Positions 6,707 through 14,128 of a stretch of 22,053 bases of DNA are shown here, one piece after another. The position numbers were made by a program, and so were the translations under genes. The DNA is from an uncultured Collinsella sp. (lineage in GTDB: Bacteria; Actinomycetota; Coriobacteriia; Coriobacteriales; Coriobacteriaceae): contig CABRID010000026.1 of assembly GCA_902470895.1 (NCBI GenBank), positions 1 to 22,053 on the forward strand. Direction: 5' to 3'. How positions within the stretch are numbered: the stretch's first letter is position 1; each line of letters starts with the position of its first letter. Below the pieces are notes generated by a model. The model saw nothing but the letters and a program-made list of their open reading frames with translations, searched no databases and had not been told where the DNA came from.

Positions 6707-8440
6707 ATGTCGCAAAACGATCGAACTCAACTGATTCCCGATCCGCAGCAGCCGAGCAGGCACACCGGCGGCGTTCAGTCGCCGCGTCCTATCGCGCCGA
6801 GCCACGGTCAGCAGCGTAGTGCAGCAAACGCTTCCCAACGCCCGAACCAACAGCGACAGCAGCGTCAACAACGTCAGCAGCGCCAGGCAAACGGCAATGC
6901 GCCCAAGCAGCCCCCGACGAACGCTCGAGGCGATCGTGGCCCCGCGCGCAAGTCCGCCGGCAACAATAAGTCGGGCAAAAAGACGACGCTCTTTGTCGTC
7001 CTGGGTCTAATCGTCATTGTCTATATCGTAGGCATCGTAGCGTTTTCGCAGCTAGCATACCCCAACACCACCATTGCCGGCGTCGACGTCTCGTTCTCCA
7101 ACGCTTCGTCTGCCGCCACCAAGGTCAACTCGGCATGGAAGCACTATAAGCTCACCGTGACAGGCGATGACTTTAGCTGGTCCTATCAGCCCGAGTCCGA
7201 TGAACCCATCGTCGACGGTGAAGCTGCCGCAAAAGAGATCATCAGCCACAACGAAGCCTTTGTATGGCCGGTCCGCCTTGTGGAATCCTTAAGCGGCAAG
7301 ACCAAAACAACCGCTACCACCAACGAAGTCGATCTTGATCAAGACGTCGACCTGTCCATGCTCTCCGATACCTTTGACCAAAAGAAGTTTGAGAAGGATC
7401 TGGGCGCCGCCATCGACGAGTTTAACGAAGGACGTTCGGGCACGTTCGAGGCCAATAGCTCCTATGACGAGCAAGCGGGCAAGTTTACCGTCGAGAAGGC
7501 GCGCTCCAACGAAAAACTCAACCGCGAGCATGTCATTAAATATGCCGAGCTCGAGCTCGCCTCGCTGGCCGAGACCGTAGATCTTTCCAAGCTCGGCAAC
7601 GATGCCTATGAGCCGCTCAATGGAACGCTGACCGATGATCAGATTCAGGCCGCATGCGATGCCGCCAACAACTTCTTGGGCGTCAACGTGACCCTCAAGC
7701 TCAACGGCGAGGATGCCGGAAAGGTCGACGGCAGCTCCGTGCTGCAGTGGATCAGCTTTGCCGATCCGGCCAACCCCACGCTCGATACGTCGCAGATCAG
7801 CAGCTGGGCAGCCGAGCTCGCCAATGGCTTTAATACCGTTGGCTCCACTCGCTGGTGGACGCGCGCCGATGGCAAGCAGTGCGCCGTCGAAGGCGGCGAC
7901 TTTGGTTGGTCCATCGACAGCAGCTCGCTCGCCAAGCAGGTCGAGGACGCCATTAACAACAAGCAGACCGGCGAGATCGAGATCAAGTACTCCCAGAAGG
8001 CCGACACCTTTACCGCAAAGGGAGAGCCCGACTGGAAGGCATACATCGATGTCGATCTGTCCGAGCAGCACGCGCGCTACTACGACGAGAACGGTAATAT
8101 CGTTTGGGAGGCCAACTTTATTTCCGGCAAACCGGGCGAAGACGCCACCCCCGAAGGCGTGTGGCAGATCAACAGCAACGACGGCGGCAGCACCCTGATC
8201 GGAGCCAAGGACCCCGAGACCGGTAAGCCCAAATACGAGAGCCCGGTGAGCTACTGGATGCCGTTTGAGGGCAACATGATCGGCTTCCACGACGCCACCT
8301 GGCAAAACGACAAGAGCTTCGATAATGCCGAGTCGTACAAGTGGTGCGGCAGCCACGGTTGCATCAACCTGCGCCTGGCAGACGCCAAGGCACTTCACGA
8401 CTGCATCAAAGTCGGCCTGTGCGTGGTTGTCCACTCGTAG
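6707..8440 (+). CDS. Membrane-anchored L,D-transpeptidase (YkuD domain) with Q/R-rich cytoplasmic tail
   Basis: Likely a cell-wall enzyme that forms 3-3 cross-links in peptidoglycan or attaches groups to it. The 577-aa chain has a disordered, basic N-terminus (residues 1-92) with a QQRQQRQQRQQRQ run at 48-60. One transmembrane helix follows (about 93-116, TLFVVLGLIVIVYIVGIVAF), so the rest should be outside the membrane. Residues about 120-430 resemble the repeated PG_binding_4-type domains seen in Gram-positive YkuD proteins. The C-terminal 130 residues are the YkuD catalytic domain, with His528 and the SHGCINLR signature containing nucleophile Cys552. An ATG at 6698 is only 1 nt from GAAGGA (6691-6696), whereas the ATG at 6707 is 10 nt from it, so I prefer 6707. 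It is monocistronic, and its exact substrate is unknown. Confidence 0.88.
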   Translation: MSQNDRTQLIPDPQQPSRHTGGVQSPRPIAPSHGQQRSAANASQRPNQQRQQRQQRQQRQANGNAPKQPPTNARGDRGPARKSAGNNKSGKKTTLFVVLGLIVIVYIVGIVAFSQLAYPNTTIAGVDVSFSNASSAATKVNSAWKHYKLTVTGDDFSWSYQPESDEPIVDGEAAAKEIISHNEAFVWPVRLVESLSGKTKTTATTNEVDLDQDVDLSMLSDTFDQKKFEKDLGAAIDEFNEGRSGTFEANSSYDEQAGKFTVEKARSNEKLNREHVIKYAELELASLAETVDLSKLGNDAYEPLNGTLTDDQIQAACDAANNFLGVNVTLKLNGEDAGKVDGSSVLQWISFADPANPTLDTSQISSWAAELANGFNTVGSTRWWTRADGKQCAVEGGDFGWSIDSSSLAKQVEDAINNKQTGEIEIKYSQKADTFTAKGEPDWKAYIDVDLSEQHARYYDENGNIVWEANFISGKPGEDATPEGVWQINSNDGGSTLIGAKDPETGKPKYESPVSYWMPFEGNMIGFHDATWQNDKSFDNAESYKWCGSHGCINLRLADAKALHDCIKVGLCVVVHS

Positions 8441-8508
8441 TGCAACGCGCGCATTCCTACAACGTGGAACCGCTGCGACCAATCTAACAGTTCCGAAAGA
8501 AACCGTCC

Positions 8509-8538
8509 TATGCGCCCGCCCCAACCGGTGGGCGCATA
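8509..8538. other. 12-bp stem hairpin between the transpeptidase gene and the ABC operon
   Basis: TATGCGCCCGCC (8509-8520) pairs with GGTGGGCGCATA (8527-8538), with one G-T wobble, around the loop CCAACC. The loop resembles that of the metK terminator. There is no clean T-run on the plus strand (TAATTATC follows), and on the minus strand GGACGGTTTCTTTC follows. It could terminate the preceding transcript weakly or be an operator for the next operon, whose -10 overlaps it. Confidence 0.55.
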
Positions 8539-8542
8539 TAAT
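8537..8542 (+). promoter_or_regulatory. Probable -10 element for the MacAB-type operon
   Basis: A perfect TATAAT lies 30 nt upstream of the adaptor start, overlapping the last 2 nt of the hairpin at 8509-8538. The -35 position falls inside the hairpin stem and is GC-rich, so activation or a different start region remains possible. Confidence 0.4.
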
Positions 8543-8572
8543 TATCGAGGTTCTTTCTATAAAGGAGACGCT

Positions 8573-10006
8573 ATGCCGAATGTCCCCACGATCACCCCGG
8601 GCCCGGATGATACCGAGCGCACGCCCGAAGGTGCCACCGGAACGATTCCTCTGATTACAGACGTACATGCCAATAAGGAGAACGGACGCACGAACGATAC
8701 GGCCGAGATTTCCGATGAAGAGGCATATGCCAAGCTCAAAGCAAAACGTGCCGAGCGCCGACGCAAAAAGCTGATTCGACGCGGTATTGCCGCCGGCGTC
8801 GTGGGCGCCATCGCGCTCATTGCCATTGTCGCAACCCTTGTTATCAATGCGCAGCCACAGGGCGCTAGCGGGCCTGTGACCGACATGGTGACCGAGGGCA
8901 CATTTACCACAACGGTCGAGGCGAAAGGCCAGCTCAAACCCATTTCGTCCTCAGTGGTCTCCCCTTCTGTCGACGGCACGGTCGATTCAATCAACGTGCA
9001 GGCAGGCCAATCCGTCAACGAGGGCGACGTGCTTATGACCATTAAAAACGACGAGCTCGATCGCAACGTTGCCGAGGCGCAGCGTGCAGTTACAGCCGCT
9101 CAAGAAGACCTCGCCAACGCGCAGAAAGCCGCAGCCGCCGCGCAGGCCACCCCAACGACGGACGTCGATGGAGCTTCCGCAGCGGCTGGCTCCCCCGCAG
9201 CATCAGCGGACACGAACGCCGTATCGGCCGCGCAGCGTAGCCTCGCATCGGCCCAGGCAAACCTCGATCAGGCGAACGCCAAGGCCGCCAGCCGTACGGT
9301 CACGGCCCCAAGCTCGGGCAGCATCGTGGAGCTCAACGCCAAGGTAGGCGCCACGGTAACAGGCGGCATGATCATGGGCGAAAGCGATACGAGCGGCGGC
9401 AAGCAGTGCATGCAGATCGCCGACCTATCCAAGATGAAGGTGACCGTGCAGGTGGGCGAAAAGGACATCGCCAAGATCGCCGTTGGGCAGAACGCCAACG
9501 TCACGTATCCCGCGTTTCCGGATATCGTGAGCCAGGGAACGGTCACGGCCATCGCCTCGGTGGCAAACTCCGACTCCAACTATGGCAGCAGCAGCGTAAC
9601 CTTTAACGTCGACATCCTCATCGAGGCGCCCGACGCGCGCCTGAAGCCGGGCATGACGGCCGAGGTCTCGGTGGTGACCGAGCAGCTCGACGATGTGGTG
9701 ATGGTGCCGACGATGGCGCTCATGACCGAAGACGGCGAACACTATTATGTCAACGTGGCAACCGATGACGAGGGCAAGCAGACCCGCCGCGTGAAGGTGA
9801 CCGTCGTGACGCAAAACGACAACGAAGCCGTAGTCGGCAAGACACAGGTCAAGCGCGACGACCAGGGCAACGAGATTAACCCCAACGTGCCGGTTACCAA
9901 GCTGCGCGATGGCGACACCCTCGTCATGGACACCGGAGCGGACGCAACGGCTGACGGCGGCTATAGCACGGATTCGGGCAGCATGTCTGCCGACGAGGGT
10001 ATGTAA
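8573..10006 (+). CDS. Periplasmic-adaptor-like (MacA/HlyD family) subunit of an ABC exporter
   Basis: The 477-aa protein is anchored by one membrane helix (about 71-92) after a charged cytoplasmic tail. The outer part has the membrane-fusion layout: a first lipoyl half-motif (about 125-160, GTVDSINVQAGQSVNEGDVL), an alanine/glutamine-rich helical hairpin (about 162-240), a second lipoyl half (about 241-265, TVTAPSSGSIVELNAKVG) and beta-barrel domains (about 285-380, QIADLSKMKVTVQVGEKDI). The hairpin is interrupted by an Ala/Ser/Pro/Thr-rich segment (about 186-215). In a one-membrane cell it probably couples substrate recognition to the MacB-like permease rather than to an outer-membrane channel. 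The ATG at 8573 is chosen over one at 8510 because AAAGGAG (8561-8567) is 5 nt upstream. Its stop overlaps the ATPase start by 1 nt (TAATG). The substrate is unknown. Confidence 0.88.
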   Translation: MPNVPTITPGPDDTERTPEGATGTIPLITDVHANKENGRTNDTAEISDEEAYAKLKAKRAERRRKKLIRRGIAAGVVGAIALIAIVATLVINAQPQGASGPVTDMVTEGTFTTTVEAKGQLKPISSSVVSPSVDGTVDSINVQAGQSVNEGDVLMTIKNDELDRNVAEAQRAVTAAQEDLANAQKAAAAAQATPTTDVDGASAAAGSPAASADTNAVSAAQRSLASAQANLDQANAKAASRTVTAPSSGSIVELNAKVGATVTGGMIMGESDTSGGKQCMQIADLSKMKVTVQVGEKDIAKIAVGQNANVTYPAFPDIVSQGTVTAIASVANSDSNYGSSSVTFNVDILIEAPDARLKPGMTAEVSVVTEQLDDVVMVPTMALMTEDGEHYYVNVATDDEGKQTRRVKVTVVTQNDNEAVVGKTQVKRDDQGNEINPNVPVTKLRDGDTLVMDTGADATADGGYSTDSGSMSADEGM

Positions 10007-10779
10007 TGCGCCCCATCATCGACATTCGCAACGTGCACCGCATCTTTGAGAGCGAGGCAGGTTGCGCCCACATCCTGCACAACGTGAGCCTGGCGGTAAA
10101 TCCCGGCGAATTCGTCGCTATCACTGGCCCCTCGGGCTCGGGCAAATCAACGCTCATGAACATCCTGGGCTGCCTGGATAAGCCGACGGCGGGCGACTAT
10201 TACCTGCAAGGGCTCAACGTGGCCGAGCTCGATGATGACGAGCTCACCGAAGTTCGCGCCCTGAGCATTGGCTTTGTCTTTCAGAGCTTCAACCTGCTGC
10301 CGCGCCTAACGGTCATCGAAAACGTGATGCTGCCGCTGGCCTACACCAATGTGCCCCGTAGCCAGCGCGAGATGCGCGCCGTCCACGCGCTGCAGGCCGT
10401 CACGCTACCGGTCGACCACTGGGACCACCGCATATCCGAGCTCTCGGGCGGCCAGATGCAACGTGTCGCCATCGCGCGCGCCCTCGTTAATGACCCGCCC
10501 ATCATTTTGGCTGACGAACCGACGGGAAACCTGGACTCCGCCACTGGAGCGCTTGTAATGGAGACCTTCCATAAGCTCCAGAAGCGCGGCAAAACCATCG
10601 TTCTTATCACACACGACCCCGGAATCGCCGCCGAGGCCGACCGTGCCGTGACCATCCGCGACGGTCGCATTCACGACGGCGCGTATATTCCACATGCACC
10701 GCGGACCCTGCGCAGCGCCGTAGATAGCCTGCCCATACTTTCCGCCTCCGCCAACCCGCCGAAAGGAGTGGTGGCATGA
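10006..10779 (+). CDS. ABC transporter ATPase, MacB/LolD type
   Basis: This 257-aa cytoplasmic nucleotide-binding subunit powers the neighbouring permease. It has all the ABC motifs: Walker A GPSGSGKST (41-49), Q-loop Gln93, signature LSGGQ (146-150), Walker B IILADE with Glu171, D-loop region GNLD (174-177) and H-loop His203. The sequence VFQSFNLLPRLTVIENVMLPL is typical of the MacB/LolD/FtsE group. The ATG overlaps the adaptor stop (TAATG), and the stop overlaps the permease start (ATGA), so the three genes are coupled. The last 30 residues are an unconserved tail. The transported compound (peptide, lipid or drug) cannot be inferred. Confidence 0.93.
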   Translation: MRPIIDIRNVHRIFESEAGCAHILHNVSLAVNPGEFVAITGPSGSGKSTLMNILGCLDKPTAGDYYLQGLNVAELDDDELTEVRALSIGFVFQSFNLLPRLTVIENVMLPLAYTNVPRSQREMRAVHALQAVTLPVDHWDHRISELSGGQMQRVAIARALVNDPPIILADEPTGNLDSATGALVMETFHKLQKRGKTIVLITHDPGIAAEADRAVTIRDGRIHDGAYIPHAPRTLRSAVDSLPILSASANPPKGVVA

Positions 10780-11990
10780 GCGCCCGCGATCTCATCCAGG
10801 AAGCCCTTCACTCGCTCGAGGCCAACAAGGGGCGAAGCCTGCTCACCATCCTGGGCATTGTCATCGGCATCGCCTCGGTTATCGCCATGACTTCGCTCAT
10901 CGGCGGCATCCAAAACAGCCTGGTCAACAGTCTGGGCCTCAATGCGGCACGCATGGTGCAAATCTATTCGTCGCAAGAACTCACCGAGTCGGACATCGAG
11001 AAGCTTCAAAAACTGATGCCGCAGATAGAGCAGATCGGCATTGTCGACAGCGCCTATACCGAGTATAAGACCGGCGATAAAAGCTATACCGTCATGGCAC
11101 AGGGTGTCGATAGCGACATGCTCGACGCCGTGGGGGCCAGCAAGCTCGTTGCGGGGCGTACCTATTCCCAGGCCGAGTCTCAATCAGGCTCGCGCGTGGC
11201 GCTCATCAGCCGCGGCGGCGCCGATCAGCTTTACGGCAACGAACAGGATGCGCTGGGGAAAACCATCAAGGTGTCCAACGGCGAGGTGCAGATTGTAGGC
11301 GTGATTGATGGCGGCAGCGACTCCATGGGCTCGCTCACGCTGTATATGCCACGCGAGACCATCTCCGGGATGTTTGGCGACGAAAATCCTTCATTCCCCA
11401 GCGTGACGGCACTTGCCGCCGAGGGCACGGACATGGATGAGCTTTGTAAGACCATCGAGTCCAAGGTGCGCGCGATGAAGGGCATCGCGGAGGATGATGA
11501 GAACGACAGTGTATCGGCGACATCCATGAAAAGCGCCATCGATGCGCTCAACTCCTTTATGGGCGCGTTCTCGCTCATCATGGGTGCTGTCGCCAGCATC
11601 TCGCTGCTTGTCGGCGGCATCGGCATTATGAACATGATGCTCACCAACGTAACGGAGCGCATCCGCGAGATCGGTATCCGCCGTGCCCTGGGCGCCAGTC
11701 GTCGCGATATCACCGCTCAGTTTTTGGCCGAGTCCTCGGCGCTGTGCGTCACTGGCGGCATTCTGGGCGTCGTGATTGGCTATCTGCTGGCCTGGGGGCT
11801 CACGTTCTTTGCCGCAAGCTCGGGCATCATGAGCGAGTTTGGAGCCACCGGGACGATCACGCCAAGCTTCTCCATTACGACCGTGTTGATCGCGTTTGCC
11901 GTATCGGTCGGCATCGGCGTAATCTTTGGCTTCTACCCCGCTCGACGCGCCGCAAAGCTCGACCCGGTGGAATGCCTACGCTACCAGTAA
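10776..11990 (+). CDS. ABC transporter permease, MacB/FtsX family
   Basis: The 404-aa membrane subunit has the standard four-helix MacB topology. One helix lies near the N-terminus (about 21-43, LLTILGIVIGIASVIAM). A large extracytoplasmic MacB core domain spans about 45-255. Three C-terminal helices follow, with the conserved motif TERIREIGIRRALGASRRDI between the first two and the ending FGFYPARRAAKLDPVECLRYQ. It shares ATGA with the ATPase stop and has AAGGAG upstream. As a mechanotransmission exporter it works with the upstream ATPase and adaptor. No clear T-tailed terminator follows. Instead the palindrome at 12003-12070 begins 12 nt after the stop. Confidence 0.93.
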   Translation: MSARDLIQEALHSLEANKGRSLLTILGIVIGIASVIAMTSLIGGIQNSLVNSLGLNAARMVQIYSSQELTESDIEKLQKLMPQIEQIGIVDSAYTEYKTGDKSYTVMAQGVDSDMLDAVGASKLVAGRTYSQAESQSGSRVALISRGGADQLYGNEQDALGKTIKVSNGEVQIVGVIDGGSDSMGSLTLYMPRETISGMFGDENPSFPSVTALAAEGTDMDELCKTIESKVRAMKGIAEDDENDSVSATSMKSAIDALNSFMGAFSLIMGAVASISLLVGGIGIMNMMLTNVTERIREIGIRRALGASRRDITAQFLAESSALCVTGGILGVVIGYLLAWGLTFFAASSGIMSEFGATGTITPSFSITTVLIAFAVSVGIGVIFGFYPARRAAKLDPVECLRYQ

Positions 11991-12002
11991 GTCACCACCA
12001 AC

Positions 12003-12070
12003 AAGTTGCGGTGAATTAGGGACTGAATATGCTATCTAGTAGCAAAACAGACACTATTTCACCGCAACTT
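12003..12070. repeat. 68-nt near-perfect palindrome
   Basis: Perfect 13-bp arms AAGTTGCGGTGAA (12003-12015) and TTCACCGCAACTT (12058-12070) extend with three mismatches to 12025/12048. The centre forms TGCTA-TCTAG-TAGCA (12030-12044). It lacks a terminal T-run. It lies exactly between the left, Collinsella-like block and the IS remnant that borders the cobalamin operon, so it may be a small mobile repeat or a recombination or assembly junction. Confidence 0.75.
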
Positions 12071-12076
12071 ATTGAA

Positions 12077-12200
12077 GGGCTGCTTGCGCCAGTTCCGGGC
12101 GTCGTCCTCGAGCTATTGGCGGATGACGGGCTTGTACGGGTCGAGCTTGCTCGGGGCGCTCCTCCTCGCGGGCGGGAGGGCGCGCAGGCGCGGCGAGCGC
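12077..12200 (-). pseudogene. Remnant of an IS21-family transposase (IstA-like)
   Basis: On the minus strand one frame reads PSKLDPYKPVIRQ, then a stop (TAG), then LEDDARNWRKQ. This resembles the conserved stretch that I recall from IstA transposases of the IS21 family (SKLDPYxPxIxxWLEEDxRxxRKQRH), with the usual Trp codon replaced by TAG. Only about 40 codons are left. Homology appears to stop at the Pro codon 12077-12079, where sequence resembling the adjacent palindrome begins. There is no start, no catalytic DDE region and no IstB partner. It lies directly downstream of cobK and is non-functional. Confidence 0.6.
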
Positions 12201-12974
12201 CTAGCGCGCGAACTCCCGTAAGAGCGCGTCTTCCACTTCCCGAAGCGAAAGGGCCCCGCCTCCCTCGGCGGGACGGGCGACCACAATACAGCGCGCTCCC
12301 ACGTCGCGCGCGGAGGCGATCTTCTCGGCCGTGCCGCCTACGGCTCCCGAGTCCTTGGTCACAAGCCACTGGGCGCCCACCTGCCGAAGCATCGCCTCGT
12401 TGAGCTCGCGGGTGAAGGGCCCCTGCATGCCGATGACGTGCGACGGCGAAAACCCCGCGTCGATGCACTTCGTTATAGCACCGGGCAGCGGGAGAACACG
12501 CACGAAGAAGCGCTCCGCGAAATCGGCGACGCGCGTGTAGGGAGCAAGCTCCTTGCTCCCCGTCGTGAGAAGCGCGCGACCCGGGTTCTCGGAGAGAAAG
12601 CGCGCCGCACAGGCGATCGACGCGACCGACACGACGCCTTTGGGCAGCGCCTCGACCGGGCGCGTAAGGCGCAGGCATCGTGCACCCACGGCGAGCGAAG
12701 CGGCCCGGATGTTGCCGCTTGCGAGCGTAGCGAAGGGATGCGTAGCGTCGACGACGATGCGCGCGCCGGAAAGCTCGCGCTCCATGTCGGCCTCGTCGAG
12801 CCTGCCCGCATGCACCTCGATGCCCGGAAGCTCGCCCAAAAGCTCGCCTCCGTACTCGGTTGCCGCGTAGGCACGGGCGGGGATGCCCGCCCCGCTCGCC
12901 CATTCGCACAGAAGGCGGCCCTCGGTGGTGCCGGCAAAGATGCGCAGCGCCGGCGCGGATGCGGGCGCCGTCAC
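12201..12974 (-). CDS. cobK: Precorrin-6A (cobalt-precorrin-6A) reductase
   Basis: CobK/CbiJ reduces the corrin macrocycle precursor precorrin-6A to 6B with NADPH (the cobalt-containing substrate in the anaerobic route). The 257-aa size is typical. Signatures are IFAGTTEGRLL near the N-terminus (nucleotide binding, residues 12-22), VVDATHPFA, LTRP, LLTTGSKEL and the late block GMQGPFTRELN with VTKDSG. The start is GTG at 12974, overlapping the cbiC stop (GTGA), and the protein begins just before the conserved strand. It is the last gene of the operon. The stop at 12201 is followed directly by an IS21 remnant, and no clear terminator is visible. Confidence 0.92.
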   Translation of the reverse strand: MTAPASAPALRIFAGTTEGRLLCEWASGAGIPARAYAATEYGGELLGELPGIEVHAGRLDEADMERELSGARIVVDATHPFATLASGNIRAASLAVGARCLRLTRPVEALPKGVVSVASIACAARFLSENPGRALLTTGSKELAPYTRVADFAERFFVRVLPLPGAITKCIDAGFSPSHVIGMQGPFTRELNEAMLRQVGAQWLVTKDSGAVGGTAEKIASARDVGARCIVVARPAEGGGALSLREVEDALLREFAR

Positions 12975-13612
12975 TTCGGGCCGCCTGGGCGCGTGATCTC
13001 GTAGAGCAGCGCGTTCATAATGGCGGCCGCCACGGTCGAGCCGCCCTTGCGACCCCTCGCGACGATGACCGGCACGCGTCGCGCGAGCAGCTCCTCTTTC
13101 GCCTCGACCACGTTCACAAACCCAACCGGCACCCCAACGACGAGCGCGGGCGAGATCTTCCCCGCGTCCATGAGCTCGGCGAGGCGCAGAAGTGCTGTGG
13201 GAGCGTTGCCGACGGCCACGATGAGCGGACCCTCGATGCCGCAAGCTTTGTCCATGCTCGCAACGGCGCGAGTCGTGCCCGCGGCGCGCGCCGTTGCGGC
13301 GACATCCGGGTCGGCCATGTAGCACACGGCCTGGCAGCCGATCTTCGCGAGCGCGGGCTTGCTTATGCCTGCGAGCGCCATGTTCGTGTCGGTGAGCACC
13401 GTGGCCCCTGCGCGCAGTGCGTCGAGCGCACAGTGCGCGGCGTCATGGGTGAACACGAGGGAATCGGCGTACGAGAAGTCAGCAGTGGTGTGGATGACGC
13501 GCTTCACGACGGGTTCTTCGAGCGGCGGGAACGTGCGGCCGCCGAGCTCTTCGGTGATGATCTCAAAGCTGCGCCGCTCGATGTCGCCGGGCGCCATCTC
13601 CTTGGAATCCAT
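12971..13612 (-). CDS. cbiC: Precorrin-8X (cobalt-precorrin-8) methylmutase
   Basis: CobH/CbiC moves a methyl group from C-11 to C-12 to give (hydrogeno)cobyrinic acid. The 213-aa protein has the expected catalytic histidine in RVIHTTADF (about residue 41), the TDTNMALAGI block, and GVPVGFVNVVEAKEEL with the late ARGRKGGSTVAAAIMNALL. The ATG at 13612 directly follows the cobO stop (TAGATG) with GGAG 6 nt upstream. Its stop overlaps the cobK GTG. No residue expected at the active site is obviously missing. Confidence 0.95.
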   Translation of the reverse strand: MDSKEMAPGDIERRSFEIITEELGGRTFPPLEEPVVKRVIHTTADFSYADSLVFTHDAAHCALDALRAGATVLTDTNMALAGISKPALAKIGCQAVCYMADPDVAATARAAGTTRAVASMDKACGIEGPLIVAVGNAPTALLRLAELMDAGKISPALVVGVPVGFVNVVEAKEELLARRVPVIVARGRKGGSTVAAAIMNALLYEITRPGGPK

Positions 13613-14128
13613 CTAGTACTCCACTCCTTCCCTTGCACATATCCCCTGCTCGTAGGGGTGTTTCTCGCACCGCATCTCGGTTATGTAGTCGGCCTTCTCC
13701 ACGATCTTGCGGGAAGGCGCGCGCCCGGTAAGCGCTACTTCGACGCCGCGCGCGGACATATCGAGCGCGCGGTCCACGAGCGCCTCGTCGACAAGCCCCT
13801 TCGAAAGCGCGTCGAGCGCCTCGTCGAGCACGAGCAGCCCCTCCTGCACGCCCTCGAGCTCGGCGAGCGCGAAAGCGAGGTTCCCATCGTGCAGCTCGCG
13901 CGTCGCGGCAAGTTCTTCCGACGTCATCGACCAGGTAAACTTGTCCGACGCCTTCCCCGCGAACACGGGCACGCCGAAATGCTCGGCGAGCAGGCGCGCC
14001 TCCCCGCTTTCGCCGTCTTTCAGGAACTGCACGACGACGACGCGGCGGCCTGCGGCGAGCATGCGAAGGGCGAGGCCCATCGCCGCCGTGGTCTTGCCTT
14101 TGCCGTCGCCATGATACACGTGGATCAT
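13613..14128 (-). CDS. cobO: Corrinoid adenosyltransferase (CobO/BtuR type)
   Basis: The enzyme transfers the 5'-deoxyadenosyl group from ATP to cob(I)yrinic acid diamide or related corrinoids. The 171-aa protein has the family P-loop GDGKGKTTAA at 7-16 (Asn is more usual at the second position), the LLVLDEALDAL acidic strand, and the ALTGRAPSRKIVEKADYITEM block. The C-terminus KHPYEQGICAREGVEY is diagnostic of this family. The N-terminus lacks the 20-30 residue arm found in Salmonella CobA. The ATG shares ATGA with the cbiP stop and has GAGGAGG 3-4 nt upstream. Confidence 0.95.
   Translation of the reverse strand: MIHVYHGDGKGKTTAAMGLALRMLAAGRRVVVVQFLKDGESGEARLLAEHFGVPVFAGKASDKFTWSMTSEELAATRELHDGNLAFALAELEGVQEGLLVLDEALDALSKGLVDEALVDRALDMSARGVEVALTGRAPSRKIVEKADYITEMRCEKHPYEQGICAREGVEY

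Noticed and set aside
7289..8668. 459-codon minus-strand open frame opposite the transpeptidase gene
   Set aside because: No motif and no ribosome site. It spans the intergenic hairpin and two genes on the other strand.
12029..12403. Plus-strand 124-codon frame starting inside the 68-nt palindrome
   Set aside because: It is antisense to the IstA remnant and cobK, begins within the repeat, lacks a ribosome site and becomes arginine/proline-rich noise.
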